Positions 37,006 to 46,254 of a stretch of DNA of 64,000 nt are shown piece after piece. The notes below the pieces were generated by a model. It saw only the letters and a program-made list of their open reading frames with translations, did no database searches and was not told the DNA's origin. Every line of letters begins with the position of its first letter. The stretch's first letter is position 1. The position numbers were made by a program, and so were the translations under genes. The DNA is from Polynucleobacter sp. IMCC 30228 (lineage in GTDB: Bacteria > Pseudomonadota > Gammaproteobacteria > Burkholderiales > Burkholderiaceae). Location of the stretch: contig NZ_JAJVCS010000001.1 of the NCBI RefSeq assembly GCF_021395205.1, positions 434,001-498,000 on the forward strand, read 5' to 3'.

Positions 37006-38751
37006 GTGACCTTCGCCTTACATGGCATTCCAGCCTCGAAAGGAATTGCAATAGGGCAGGCGGTGCTTATTTCACGCGCTGCCTTAGAGGTTAGCCATCA
37101 TTTAATTGATCCTGGTAGCGCAGAGGCTGAAGCGAAAAAACTGCTTTTAGCGTTCGATCAGGTTCGTTATGAGTTACAAGAATTGCGCGCTGGCTTATCT
37201 AAGGATGCGCCCCAAGAAATGGCTGCTTTTATCGATGTTCATGCCATGATCTTGTCAGATCCCGCCTTAGTTGAAAAGCCATTGCAACTGATTCGCACCC
37301 AAGGATTAAATGCCGCTTGGGCCCTAACTAGTGAATTAAATGATTTACTCAAACAGTTTTCTGAAATAGAAGATCAATATTTAAAAGAACGGGCCAATGA
37401 TATTCGTCAGGTAGTAGAACGGGTTTTAAAGGCCTTAAGTCATCAGCAGCAAGAAACCCACGATGTCTTGGCTCCAGAAAATGTGTTTAGTGCTGCCATT
37501 ATTGTGGCGCATGATATCGCACCACATGACATGTTGCGTTTTAAAAATACCCGTTTTCTAGGGTTTGTGACCGACTTAGGAGGTAAAACTTCGCATACCT
37601 CAATTGTGGCGCGTAGCCTTGAAATACCAGCAGTCTTGGGCGTTCGGCACGCAAGTGAAATGATTCGGCATGGCGATTGGCTCATCATTGATGGTGAACG
37701 CGGGTTTGTGGTGGTGGCGCCAGATGAAGGTTTATTAATCGAGTATCGTGCTCTACAAGCAAAGGCGATCGAAAATAGCCAAGCATTACAAACTTTAAAG
37801 TTTTCACGAACGGTTACCGAAGATGGCGTGCCAATTAAATTATTTGCCAATACAGAACTGCCAGAAGATGCAATTCGAGCAATTGAATTGGGCGCCATTG
37901 GCATTGGCTTATTTCGGTCTGAATTTCTATTTATGGATCGTAATCAAACTCTACCCGATGAAGAGCAGCAGTATCAAGAGTACCGACGAGTAGTTGATTT
38001 AATGCATGGTTTACCAGTCAATATTCGCACCATCGATATTGGGGCAGATAAGCCACTTGGCGATAGCAATGACTTATTGCAAACGGGGACGTCACCACTT
38101 GGGTTAAGAGCAATTCGCTGGTCATTAGCTGAGCCAGAAATTTTCCTAGCGCAATTACGCGCGATTTTACGAGCCTCTGCGCATGGCCAGGTACAAATTA
38201 TGATTCCCATGCTAGCTCATGCCAAAGAAATTCATGAAACATTTCGTTTGATAGAAAAGGCTAAACAACAACTTGTTGCTCGCGGTCAACTCTTTGATCT
38301 GCAAATTCAAGTAGGCGCCATGATTGAAATTCCTGCTGCAGCCTTAGCTTTACCCCTCTTTATTCGCTACTTTGATTTTATTTCCATTGGCACGAACGAT
38401 TTAATTCAATATACCCTTGCGATTGATCGGGCAGACCATGCGGTTGCTCACCTTTATGATCACTTACATCCAGCCGTACTCTATTTACTAACTCATATCA
38501 TTAAGCAGGCACAACTAGCCAAAATTCCAGTTTCAGTTTGCGGGGAGATGGCCGGTGACCCCGAATTAACCAAGCTCTTACTGGCCATGGGCCTAACTGA
38601 TTTTTCAATGCATTTTAGTCAACTATTGTTGGTTAAGCGGGAAATTTTGCATGCCAATGTTGGCAAGTTGAAAGCGCATCTTGCTCCCGTTTTAGAGGCT
38701 TTAGAGATGGATGAACAAGCCCTGGCCATGGCACAGTTGATGGCAGCTTAG
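37006..38751 (+). CDS. ptsI: Phosphoenolpyruvate--protein phosphotransferase (EI)
   Basis: Enzyme I takes phosphate from PEP and passes it to HPr. The 581-residue frame contains the phospho-histidine site GGKTSHTSIVAR (His197), the PEP-binding LFRSEFLFMDR and the C-terminal signature ISIGTNDLIQYTLAIDR with the active cysteine in VSVCGEMAGDPE. Translation starts at GTG directly after the ptsH stop, with GGAGGG upstream. It is the last gene of the gshA-gshB-EIIA-ptsH-ptsI row. Confidence 0.97.
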   Translation: MTFALHGIPASKGIAIGQAVLISRAALEVSHHLIDPGSAEAEAKKLLLAFDQVRYELQELRAGLSKDAPQEMAAFIDVHAMILSDPALVEKPLQLIRTQGLNAAWALTSELNDLLKQFSEIEDQYLKERANDIRQVVERVLKALSHQQQETHDVLAPENVFSAAIIVAHDIAPHDMLRFKNTRFLGFVTDLGGKTSHTSIVARSLEIPAVLGVRHASEMIRHGDWLIIDGERGFVVVAPDEGLLIEYRALQAKAIENSQALQTLKFSRTVTEDGVPIKLFANTELPEDAIRAIELGAIGIGLFRSEFLFMDRNQTLPDEEQQYQEYRRVVDLMHGLPVNIRTIDIGADKPLGDSNDLLQTGTSPLGLRAIRWSLAEPEIFLAQLRAILRASAHGQVQIMIPMLAHAKEIHETFRLIEKAKQQLVARGQLFDLQIQVGAMIEIPAAALALPLFIRYFDFISIGTNDLIQYTLAIDRADHAVAHLYDHLHPAVLYLLTHIIKQAQLAKIPVSVCGEMAGDPELTKLLLAMGLTDFSMHFSQLLLVKREILHANVGKLKAHLAPVLEALEMDEQALAMAQLMAA

Positions 38752-38763
38752 CAAGTCTTTGAG

Positions 38764-39522
38764 CTAAATTAAATTCGGTAAAACGCACACGGGGCAAGCA
38801 CCATTTTTACTTACTTGCACTTCGTCAATGCGAGTATTCAAGGCATTCCATAGCAGTAGACGGCCAACTAAAGGCTGACCAAAGCCGATTAATAGTTGGA
38901 GCGCTTGAGCGGCCTGCAAGCTACCAATAATGCCAACCAATGGTGAAAAAACACCCATGGTGGCACAGTTAGTTTCGCTTGGATTGCTATCGGGAGGAAA
39001 GATACAGGCATAGCAAGGTGACTGGGGATTTTGAAAATCAAAGACGCTAACTTGCGCATCAAAGCCTAAAGCAGAGCCAGAAACTAAGGGTACGTGATGC
39101 GCAAAACACGCTTGATTAATTTGTTGGCGCGTAGCGAATTGATCCGTGCAATCGAGCACTACATCAACCTCTGGCAGTATTCGCGCCAGCCAAGATGGAG
39201 TTGCTTTTTCAGCATAGGTTTCAATAATTGTGTCGCTATTCAGACGACTTAAAAACGCTTTGCCAGAAGCAACCTTCAGCTTACCAATTTGATCTTGGGT
39301 ATGCATTACTTGGCGCTGCAGGTTGCTAAGCTCTACCGTGTCGGGGTCAATTAAGGAAATGCGGCCAATGCCAGCAGCGACTAAGTAAGGAGCAGCAGCA
39401 GAGCCCAGGCCGCCCGCCCCAATTACCAGTACATGCGCTGCCAAGAGTTTTTCTTGGCCCTCAATATCAATTTCTTCTAGTAGAAGGTGGCGCGAATAAC
39501 GCAGTAACTGCTCGTCGTTCAT
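38764..39522 (-). CDS. moeB: Molybdopterin-synthase adenylyltransferase-like protein (MoeB/ThiF)
   Basis: A 252-residue E1-like enzyme that adenylates the C-terminus of a sulphur carrier such as MoaD or ThiS. It shows the nucleotide-binding GAGGLGSAAAPYL (about residue 35), the LSNLQRQVMH segment, the catalytic DCTDQFATRQQIN region and two zinc CxxC pairs (CYAC and CPVC). No rhodanese domain is fused. Whether its true partner is MoaD or ThiS is not visible from the neighbours. It overlaps no gene and lies downstream of ctpA on the same strand. Confidence 0.92.
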   Translation of the reverse strand: MNDEQLLRYSRHLLLEEIDIEGQEKLLAAHVLVIGAGGLGSAAAPYLVAAGIGRISLIDPDTVELSNLQRQVMHTQDQIGKLKVASGKAFLSRLNSDTIIETYAEKATPSWLARILPEVDVVLDCTDQFATRQQINQACFAHHVPLVSGSALGFDAQVSVFDFQNPQSPCYACIFPPDSNPSETNCATMGVFSPLVGIIGSLQAAQALQLLIGFGQPLVGRLLLWNALNTRIDEVQVSKNGACPVCVLPNLI

Positions 39523-39540
39523 GCTAATAAAGTGGGGGGC

Positions 39541-40974
39541 TTATTCGAGCTTGGAAGACGAACGAATTACCGATTTGCCATTTAGAAAGGCTAAAGCCTG
39601 TTGCAACATAAAATCGTCACTACTACCTAATTCGGTGGGTTTTTTCAATTTATCTTTGTCGCGTTCAGCAGGTGTTTTAGTGGCATTTTTTTCTTCAATG
39701 CGTTGCATTTCTTCAAGGCGACGTTTTTCACGATCTTTAATTAAGGCATCCTCTGATGATTGTTTATTGCGCAAATGTTTTTCACTATCTACTTCGCGGG
39801 TAATTAAAACATCGTCTGGATCACCATCTTTATTTTGATCAACCGGAATATCGGGCTTAATACCAAAGCCCTGAATTGAGCGACCATTCGGGGTGTAGTA
39901 ATAAGCCGTGGTAATTTTTAAGGCAGAATCATTGCTTAAGGGACGTACCGTTTGTACCGAACCTTTACCAAAACTAGTCTTGCCAATAATAGTAGCGCGT
40001 TTGTAATCTTGTAAAGCACCCGCAACAATTTCTGAAGCGGAAGCTGAGTAAGCATTCACCAATACAACCATGGGTAATTTTTTAAACATCGCAGGCACTG
40101 TAGCTAGGGGATCGGAGGCTTCATTGAGCTTATACGTATCTGGAGTCGCATTAAAAATTTGCTTTGAATCTGCTGCCTGACCTTTGGTTGAAACAATCAC
40201 TGCACCTGCAGGCAAGAATGCAGCAGCAACCCCTACAGCCCCTTGCAATAGGCCCCCACCGTTATTTCGTAAGTCGAGAATTAAGCCTTTTAATTTAGGG
40301 TCTTGAATACTCAGTTCAGTTAAGCGTTTAGCTAAATCAGGCACAGTACGCTCTTGAAAGCTGGTGACTCGAACCCAGGCAATATCGTTATCTAAAATTT
40401 TAGTTTTAACCGACTGCACTTTAATTTCTGCCCGCGTGATGGTAACTGGAAAAGTACGGTCTTCACTTTTACGAAACACTGTCAAGGTAATTTTGGTGCC
40501 AGGTGCGCCACGCATGGTGCGCACCGCTTTATCTAAAGTCATACCGCGCACGGGTTTGTCATCAAGGCGAGTGATTAAATCACCTGCCTGCAGACCGGCA
40601 CGGGCAGCAGGACTATCTTCAATGGGGTTAAGTACCTTTACCAAACCATCCTCTGAGGTGATTTCAATACCTAGGCCGGCAAATTTGCCGGTAGTTTGCT
40701 CTTGCATTTCAGAAAAATCTTTTTTATCCAAATAAGATGAATGCGGATCAAGACTACTAACCATTCCTTTTACGGCATCTGTTAATAGTTGTTTATCTTC
40801 AATGGGCTCGACATATTCACGTTTAATTTGTGCAAATACATTTGACAGGGTGCGCAACTCGTCGAGTGGTAAGGCAGTATTTTGTTGAGCAGTTGCCGAG
40901 AGCTGAATCGTGGCGGCAATACCTGCGATAAGTCCAATTAGAATAAGGGCAAGATTTTTAAATAAACGGCGCAT
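39541..40974 (-). CDS. ctpA: S41 family C-terminal processing peptidase
   Basis: A periplasmic serine protease of 477 residues. An N-terminal membrane anchor (NLALILIGLIAGIAATIQL) leads to a PDZ domain (LGIEITSEDGLVKVLNPIEDSPAARAGLQAGDLI) and the S41 core with the Ser-Lys dyad in VNAYSASASEIVAG and GKTSFGKGSVQTV. The C-terminus is a charged, low-complexity Lys/Glu-rich region. CtpA proteases trim exported proteins and cell-wall enzymes. It follows gpmA on the same strand. Confidence 0.95.
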   Translation of the reverse strand: MRRLFKNLALILIGLIAGIAATIQLSATAQQNTALPLDELRTLSNVFAQIKREYVEPIEDKQLLTDAVKGMVSSLDPHSSYLDKKDFSEMQEQTTGKFAGLGIEITSEDGLVKVLNPIEDSPAARAGLQAGDLITRLDDKPVRGMTLDKAVRTMRGAPGTKITLTVFRKSEDRTFPVTITRAEIKVQSVKTKILDNDIAWVRVTSFQERTVPDLAKRLTELSIQDPKLKGLILDLRNNGGGLLQGAVGVAAAFLPAGAVIVSTKGQAADSKQIFNATPDTYKLNEASDPLATVPAMFKKLPMVVLVNAYSASASEIVAGALQDYKRATIIGKTSFGKGSVQTVRPLSNDSALKITTAYYYTPNGRSIQGFGIKPDIPVDQNKDGDPDDVLITREVDSEKHLRNKQSSEDALIKDREKRRLEEMQRIEEKNATKTPAERDKDKLKKPTELGSSDDFMLQQALAFLNGKSVIRSSSKLE

Positions 40975-41019
40975 AGTTTGGTTTAGGAAATCAGTCTAGT
41001 AAGAGGCGTGCGGTTGAAA

Positions 41020-41040
41020 TAGAGCATCTATTTTGCTCTA
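41020..41040 (-). terminator. Hairpin at the gpmA stop codon
   Basis: TAGAGCA and TGCTCTA form a seven-base stem with a seven-base loop that overlaps the gpmA stop. The following T-rich tract is weak, so a terminator function is only tentative. Confidence 0.3.
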
Positions 41041-41727
41041 CTCTATATAAAAATGTTGTAGTGCTTGCAAGTCATCATTTAGCTCATACACAATCGGCTT
41101 GCCATTGGGGATATTGAGCTCCATGATGGCTTCAGCAGATATGTTATCGAGGTGCTTCATTAAGGCGCGGATGCTATTGCCATGAGCAACTAGTAACACC
41201 CGTTTGCCCAACTTCAGGGCCGGCGCAATCGATTCATGCCACAAAGGCAAAACCCGTGCAATGGTATCTTGCAGGCACTCGCCCTGTGGAATTTCCTTGG
41301 GATCGAGCTTGCGATAACGCACATCGAGATGGGAGCTACGTTCATCTTCGAGCGCTAATAAAGGCGGTCGAGTAGCAAAAGAGCGCCGCCAAATATGCAC
41401 TTGTTCAGCCCCATATTGGGTTGCGGTTTCAGCTTTATTAAGCCCAGTTAGTGCGCCGTAATGGCGCTCGTTTAGCCGCCAGCTATGCACGGTTGGCAGC
41501 CACATCAGATCCATGGCATCTTGTACTTGCCATAAAGTCCGAATGGCGCGGCGTAAAACTGAGGTGTAGGCAATATCAAACTCATAACCTGCCTGCTTTA
41601 GCGCATTTCCAGCAGCAAGTGCTTGGTCGATGCCATTAGGGGTTAGGTCAACATCCACCCAGCCAGTAAAACGGTTTTCCAGGTTCCAAGCAGACTCCCC
41701 GTGGCGAATAAGGACAAGTTGTTTCAT
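41038..41727 (-). CDS. gpmA: 2,3-bisphosphoglycerate-dependent phosphoglycerate mutase
   Basis: Glycolytic enzyme interconverting 3- and 2-phosphoglycerate. The 229-residue frame has the phospho-histidine motif [10 protein letters not shown] (His9), the [13 protein letters not shown] and [18 protein letters not shown] segments specific to the cofactor-dependent form, and the second histidine in [13 protein letters not shown]. It is divergent from the rhodanese gene and upstream of ctpA on the minus strand. Confidence 0.97.
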   Translation of the reverse strand: MKQLVLIRHGESAWNLENRFTGWVDVDLTPNGIDQALAAGNALKQAGYEFDIAYTSVLRRAIRTLWQVQDAMDLMWLPTVHSWRLNERHYGALTGLNKAETATQYGAEQVHIWRRSFATRPPLLALEDERSSHLDVRYRKLDPKEIPQGECLQDTIARVLPLWHESIAPALKLGKRVLLVAHGNSIRALMKHLDNISAEAIMELNIPNGKPIVYELNDDLQALQHFYIE

Positions 41728-41749
41728 AGAGCCATTCTATAATCAAGCG

Positions 41750-42163
41750 ATGAACTTTTTAATGCAAACCGACAATTTAGCACTTATCGGCGTGATGGCG
41801 GCCGCAGGCTTGGCGCTATTGATGCCTACTATCTCGACTTTAATCAGTGGGGTTGGGCTTTCTGTAGCTGAAGCAACCACCTGGATTAATCGGCGTAAGG
41901 CGGTAGTACTCGATTTAAGGGCCCCAGCTGATTTTCAGGCAGGGCACCTGCCCAATTCCAAAAGCCTACCCTTTAGCAAGCTTTCAAGCGATCTCGAGCG
42001 GCTGAAATTAGATCGTAAATTACCGCTCATCTTGGTATGTCAAAACGGTAATGAATCACGTAGGGCTGCTCAGCAATTGAGAAAAATGGGCTTTGCTGAA
42101 GTTGGTTTGCTCGATGGTGGATTAAAAGCCTGGCAAACGGCTAATTTACCTTTAGTCAAGTAA
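41750..42163 (+). CDS. Rhodanese-like membrane-anchored protein
   Basis: A 137-residue protein with one N-terminal transmembrane helix (NLALIGVMAAAGLALLMPTI) and a single rhodanese domain whose active-site loop is CQNGNESR (Cys97), preceded by VVLDLRAPADFQAGHLPNSKSLP. Such proteins bind or transfer sulphane sulphur at the membrane. I chose the ATG at 41750, in the gap to divergent gpmA; a longer in-frame extension would run antisense through gpmA. It heads the grxC-secB-gpsA row. Confidence 0.88.
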   Translation: MNFLMQTDNLALIGVMAAAGLALLMPTISTLISGVGLSVAEATTWINRRKAVVLDLRAPADFQAGHLPNSKSLPFSKLSSDLERLKLDRKLPLILVCQNGNESRRAAQQLRKMGFAEVGLLDGGLKAWQTANLPLVK

Positions 42164-42181
42164 GGAATTAAGGTAAAAGCC

Positions 42182-42436
42182 ATGTCGCCAGTAATCATGT
42201 ATAGCACTCAAGTTTGCCCATATTGCGTCATGGCAGAAAAGCTATTACAAAAAAAAGGGGTTCATCAATTACAAAAAATTTTGATTGATGTTGACGCTCT
42301 GCAACGCGATGAAATGATGTCACGAACCGGTCGACGCACAGTGCCACAAATTTTTATTGGCGAACGACATGTCGGTGGCTATGATGATTTAGTAGCCCTC
42401 GATCGAGCTGGCGAACTTGATGACTTATTGAAATAA
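42182..42436 (+). CDS. grxC: Glutaredoxin 3
   Basis: An 84-residue dithiol glutaredoxin with active site CPYC (Cys12, Cys15) and the glutathione-binding TVPQIFIGERHVGGYDDL segment. It reduces disulphides and mixed glutathione disulphides using glutathione made by gshA and gshB. It lies 18 bases after the rhodanese and 22 before secB, a common betaproteobacterial order. Confidence 0.96.
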   Translation: MSPVIMYSTQVCPYCVMAEKLLQKKGVHQLQKILIDVDALQRDEMMSRTGRRTVPQIFIGERHVGGYDDLVALDRAGELDDLLK

Positions 42437-42458
42437 TTAAACAAACGGAATACATAAT

Positions 42459-42962
42459 ATGAGCGAACAAAACTCGACTGAACCCTCTTTTCAAATTCAG
42501 CGCATTTATTTGAAAGATCTATCGCTTGAACAGCCAAACACCCCCGCAATTTTGTTGGTACAGGCTGAACCACAAATGCAAGTTGAGGTCGATATAGGAA
42601 TTGCGCGCTTAAGTGATGAGTTATTTGAAGTCATGTTATCGGGCACGATTACGGCTCGCGTAGAAGGCAAGACACTATTTTTAATAGAAGCAAAACAGGC
42701 GGGCATTTTTGAATTTAAAAATATTCCCCCTGAGCAAGTTGAGCCGATGTTAGCCATCGCCTGCCCAACCATTTTGTACCCCTATTTACGTTCCAATATT
42801 GCCGATATTGTGAGTCGTGCAGGGTTCCAAGCAATTCATTTGGCGGAGATTAATTTTCATGCTATGTACGAGCAACGTTTAGCCCAAACAACTGAAGCGG
42901 AAAAAGGCGCTGCTGCGAGTAATGTCGATGCCGAAAAGAGCAAAATTATTCTCCCCAACTAA
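42459..42962 (+). CDS. secB: Protein-export chaperone SecB
   Basis: Cytosolic tetrameric chaperone of 167 residues that holds precursor proteins unfolded and delivers them to SecA. Family motifs include [17 protein letters not shown] near the N-terminus, [28 protein letters not shown] in the middle and the C-terminal [11 protein letters not shown]. The acidic, Ala-rich tail is typical. It stands between grxC and gpsA. Confidence 0.97.
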   Translation: MSEQNSTEPSFQIQRIYLKDLSLEQPNTPAILLVQAEPQMQVEVDIGIARLSDELFEVMLSGTITARVEGKTLFLIEAKQAGIFEFKNIPPEQVEPMLAIACPTILYPYLRSNIADIVSRAGFQAIHLAEINFHAMYEQRLAQTTEAEKGAAASNVDAEKSKIILPN

Positions 42963-42982
42963 TTCCTTTTGAAGTTAAGCTT

Positions 42983-44005
42983 ATGAAGCTAACTGTCATT
43001 GGAGCTGGTGCTTGGGGTACCGCCATCGCTGTGCAAGCGGCCCGATACTTGTCTGCCGGGGCAGTCTGCTTATGGACCAGAAGTGCTACCCAGGCTCAGG
43101 CTCTTCGTCAGCATCAAGAAAATCGCTCTCACTTGCCTGGGGTCGCATTATCTAAAGCCATTACCATCAGTGATGATTTTGAATCGGCGATACAGCGACT
43201 GGGACCAGAGGATTTAATTGTCATTGCTACGCCTATCAGTGGCCTAGCTGAATCAGTGCAGCGCATAGCAGCAATAGCCTCTAGTCCTTTGCAGATCGTA
43301 TGGTTATGCAAGGGGCTTGAACCCACAACAGCGTTACTACCGCATCAATTGGTGGCCCGAGAGTTGCAAGTGCATGGACGCGGTATTACACATACTTATG
43401 GATCGTTGACGGGTCCGAGCTTCGCGGGCGAAATGGCCCTAGGTTTGCCTTGCGCTCTTACCATTGCCAGCACATCAAAAAGCTTATGTACCCAGGTGCA
43501 AAAGGTATTTCATCACGACCATGTGCGAATTTATGCTAGCGAAGATTTAATTGGTGTTGAGCTTGGTGGCGCAGTAAAAAATGTGATTGCGATTGCAGCG
43601 GGTATTGGTGATGGGCTTGGCTTAGGCCTAAATGCCCGTGCAGCATTATTAACGCGTGGCTTAGCCGAAATGATGCGTTTAGTAAAAGCGGCAGGAGGTC
43701 AGCCAGAAACTTGCATGGGCCTAACAGGCGTAGGTGATTTAATTTTGACCGCAACAGGTGATTTATCCCGTAATCGGCGAGTCGGTTTGTTGTTAGCTGA
43801 AGGAAAATCTTTGCCAGCTATTTTGGCTGAGCTTGGGCACGTAGCAGAAGGTGTTTTATGTGCATCAGCGATTGTAAGCTTGGCTGAGCGCCTTAATGTT
43901 GAAATGCCCATTACCAGTAATGTGAGTGACGTATTGTTGGGCAAGCAAACCTTGGCGGTCGCATTGCAAGGGCTGATGGGACGTGATGCCAAACCCGAGC
44001 ATTGA
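42983..44005 (+). CDS. gpsA: Glycerol-3-phosphate dehydrogenase [NAD(P)+]
   Basis: Makes sn-glycerol-3-phosphate from dihydroxyacetone phosphate for phospholipid synthesis. The 340-residue frame begins with the dinucleotide loop VIGAGAWGTAIAV and contains GPSFAGEMALGLPCAL, the catalytic lysine region LGGAVKNVIAIAAGIGDGLGLGLNARAAL and the C-terminal AEGVLCASAIVSLAERLNVEMPI. It follows secB by 20 bases and is convergent with trmL. Confidence 0.97.
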   Translation: MKLTVIGAGAWGTAIAVQAARYLSAGAVCLWTRSATQAQALRQHQENRSHLPGVALSKAITISDDFESAIQRLGPEDLIVIATPISGLAESVQRIAAIASSPLQIVWLCKGLEPTTALLPHQLVARELQVHGRGITHTYGSLTGPSFAGEMALGLPCALTIASTSKSLCTQVQKVFHHDHVRIYASEDLIGVELGGAVKNVIAIAAGIGDGLGLGLNARAALLTRGLAEMMRLVKAAGGQPETCMGLTGVGDLILTATGDLSRNRRVGLLLAEGKSLPAILAELGHVAEGVLCASAIVSLAERLNVEMPITSNVSDVLLGKQTLAVALQGLMGRDAKPEH

Positions 44006-44008
44006 GTT

Positions 44009-44479
44009 TTAAATACTGTTTTTAAAGTGTATTTGGCGCCACGCTTCATAAACCACTATGGCTACGGCGTTTGATAGATTGAGGCTGCGACTGTTTGCTT
44101 GCATGGGCAAGCAAACCTGATTGTCGACTGGCACGCTAGCTCGAACCTCCGCGCTCACGCCTTTAGTTTCAGAGCCAAAAACAAAATAGTCGTGTGGCAG
44201 AAGTTGTGCTTCATAAAACTTACACTGACTTTTGGTGGTCATTAAAAAAAGGCGCTGCAATGGGGGATTGTTCGCGACTAAGAAGGCTGGCCAGTTCGGA
44301 TAAACGGCTAAGCTAGCGTACTCATGATAATCGAGCCCAGCACGTCGTAGCTTAGCATCCTCAAGAGGAAAGCCGAGCGGCTCAATGAGGTGTAGATGCG
44401 CACCGGTATTAGCGCAAAGACGAATGATATTTCCCGTATTGGGCGGAATTTCAGGCTCAAAGAGCACCACATTAAACAT
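44009..44479 (-). CDS. trmL: tRNA (cytidine(34)-2'-O)-methyltransferase
   Basis: A 156-residue SPOUT methyltransferase that 2'-O-methylates the wobble base of certain leucine tRNAs. The signatures are [24 protein letters not shown] at the start, [15 protein letters not shown], and the knot region [27 protein letters not shown]. Its start overlaps the comF stop by eight bases, so the two are probably cotranscribed. Confidence 0.95.
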   Translation of the reverse strand: MFNVVLFEPEIPPNTGNIIRLCANTGAHLHLIEPLGFPLEDAKLRRAGLDYHEYASLAVYPNWPAFLVANNPPLQRLFLMTTKSQCKFYEAQLLPHDYFVFGSETKGVSAEVRASVPVDNQVCLPMQANSRSLNLSNAVAIVVYEAWRQIHFKNSI

Positions 44480-45227
44480 CAGTCAATTGCCTCGGCGTGC
44501 GTAATAAAACCCAGTTGAGCACATGATATACGCCATGGTCCTTCAAGACTTTAGCAATTGCATTCAACGTTGATCCCGTAGTCATGACGTCATCGAACAC
44601 AATAACGGTTTGCCGCGCTAGAAGGTCCGCATAACGGGGTTCAAAATAAAACAAACCATTTAAAGCCTGTTGACGTACCTGCCGGCCAGCAGAGATTTGA
44701 TTCGATAGGGAATGGCGTCGACGCAAGGCATGCGGCAGCACTTTAAGATGTTTAGGTAAAGTCAAATGTTTGGCAATTTCCCAGCATTGGTTAAAGCCGC
44801 GCTCAGCCAATTTTTGACGGCTTAGGGGAACAGGCAAAAGGTAGCAAGGGGGTAATTTATCTAAGTGTAGGGTCATCAAACTATTCCATAGGTGAGCGAG
44901 CCCAGTAGCATAGGCAAGCCGTCGCTGGTATTTCAACTGATGCACAGCAGTTTTTAATTGCCCTTCGTATGACGCCAGACAAAAACTCATGTCAAAAAAC
45001 GGTGGTGTGACAATGCACTCACGACAACGTTGCCCTTCAGGCGTAGTCGATTTGTCTACTGCTTCGAGCAACTCAATGCCACAACAAAGACAAGCTAATT
45101 GCCCCTGCCGTCGCTGTTCTTGCAACTGTTGCATACAGGAGATACAGATTGTTGCTGCCTGCGAGCGATTACACAAAATGCAACAGCTTGGAAGTAAAGC
45201 GCTAATTAATCGCTGAAAATGACTCAT
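44472..45227 (-). CDS. comF: ComF family phosphoribosyltransferase-like protein
   Basis: A 251-residue protein with N-terminal cysteine pairs (CCILC, CISC, CLCC, CREC) that may bind zinc, and a C-terminal PRTase fold with the PRPP loop [19 protein letters not shown]. ComF is required for natural transformation in several bacteria and helps deliver incoming single-stranded DNA. It overlaps trmL at its 3' end and is divergent from a methyltransferase-like gene, with about 23 bases between the starts. Confidence 0.92.
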   Translation of the reverse strand: MSHFQRLISALLPSCCILCNRSQAATICISCMQQLQEQRRQGQLACLCCGIELLEAVDKSTTPEGQRCRECIVTPPFFDMSFCLASYEGQLKTAVHQLKYQRRLAYATGLAHLWNSLMTLHLDKLPPCYLLPVPLSRQKLAERGFNQCWEIAKHLTLPKHLKVLPHALRRRHSLSNQISAGRQVRQQALNGLFYFEPRYADLLARQTVIVFDDVMTTGSTLNAIAKVLKDHGVYHVLNWVLLRTPRQLTDV

Positions 45228-45250
45228 GGGGCGCTGAGTATACTGAGTAC

Positions 45251-46066
45251 ATGACCCATAGCTTAAGATGGCTTTATACCGAAATTGCTTTACGCATGTT
45301 CCAGAAAATGGAAATCGTAAAGATTAAGCCCCGCGCTATTTTGATTGCGCCCGATTATCCAGGTGACCATTCCCGTTGGCTGGCGAAACGCTTTCCTGAG
45401 GCACGCATTTTTTTTTATAGCCGACCCAATTTATTAGCAATCGAGCGCATTCAATTGCATTTGACTCGTTGGTTTTTGTCATGGCGAAGTGGTGGCAGTA
45501 AGAAGTTGAGCTTAAACCAAGAGGCGAATACGGTCACTTTTGCAGCCGCCCCCAATTCGTGTGAATTAGTTTGGAGTAATTTATGGCTGCATGAACGAAA
45601 TAATCCTAAAACCATGTTGACTGAATTTTGGCGTCTATTGCGCGAAGGTGGCTTACTTAGTTTGAGTTATTTGGGCCCCGATACTGGTAAGGAATTACGT
45701 GCGCTTGACGGTGAGATGAAAACCCAATTAGGCTTTCAATCTCTCCCTAGTGCTTGGGATATGCATGATTTAGGCGATGCTTTAATTGAGCAAGGGTTTG
45801 CTGATCCAGTGATGGATATGGAGTACCTCGATTTGCAATACGAGTCAGCGCAGTTAATGTTGCACGATGCCTATGCTTTAGGGTTGTTGGCCCACCCCAT
45901 CAATCTACAAAACTGGCAGGGGAATGAGGCACTTTTACCTAAAAAAATAACTTTAGAAATTATTTATGGACACGCCTGGGTAGTGAATAAGCACCTATCA
46001 AAAACCCAGAATCACCAAACGTTTATTAGTCCCGACCAAATTCAAACAAAGAGGGCTAAGGATTAA
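45251..46066 (+). CDS. BioC-like methyltransferase-fold protein with degenerate SAM motif
   Basis: A 271-residue protein resembling malonyl-ACP O-methyltransferase BioC in its middle part (SNLWLHERNNPKTMLTEFWRLLREGGLLSLSYLGPDTGKELRAL; WDMHDLGDALIEQGFADPVMD). However, the glycine-rich SAM-binding motif I expected near residue 30 is replaced by ILIAPDYPGDHSRWL, so activity or cofactor binding may be lost or altered. No biotin genes are adjacent. It is divergent from comF and lies 188 bases before the oxidase operon. I call it methyltransferase-like only. Confidence 0.75.
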   Translation: MTHSLRWLYTEIALRMFQKMEIVKIKPRAILIAPDYPGDHSRWLAKRFPEARIFFYSRPNLLAIERIQLHLTRWFLSWRSGGSKKLSLNQEANTVTFAAAPNSCELVWSNLWLHERNNPKTMLTEFWRLLREGGLLSLSYLGPDTGKELRALDGEMKTQLGFQSLPSAWDMHDLGDALIEQGFADPVMDMEYLDLQYESAQLMLHDAYALGLLAHPINLQNWQGNEALLPKKITLEIIYGHAWVVNKHLSKTQNHQTFISPDQIQTKRAKD

Positions 46067-46134
46067 TTTAAATGTGAGCGCTTACTATCAATATAAGATA
46101 TGTCATCATGTAAGTTAAATCCTACTTGGGCACA

Positions 46135-46162
46135 TTCACGCCGCCTTATTTAAACCTATAAT
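46135..46162 (+). promoter_or_regulatory. Candidate sigma-70 promoter for the cytochrome oxidase operon
   Basis: TTCACG (46135-46140), a 16-base spacer and a perfect TATAAT (46157-46162) lie about 95 bases before coxB, within the 188-base gap after the methyltransferase-like gene. The leader would be about 85 bases. Assigned by eye. Confidence 0.45.
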
Positions 46163-46254
46163 CTAGGGCTAGATAGCAAGATTCAATTGCATTTTTTGCA
46201 TTAATAAGTGCTATTAGGGGTGTAAATTGTGCAGCACAACAAATAGAGAATGAA

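Noticed and set aside
37443..37904. Open frame of 153 codons antisense to ptsI
   Set aside because: It lies fully inside a strongly conserved gene, has no ribosome site and its translation shows no domain pattern.
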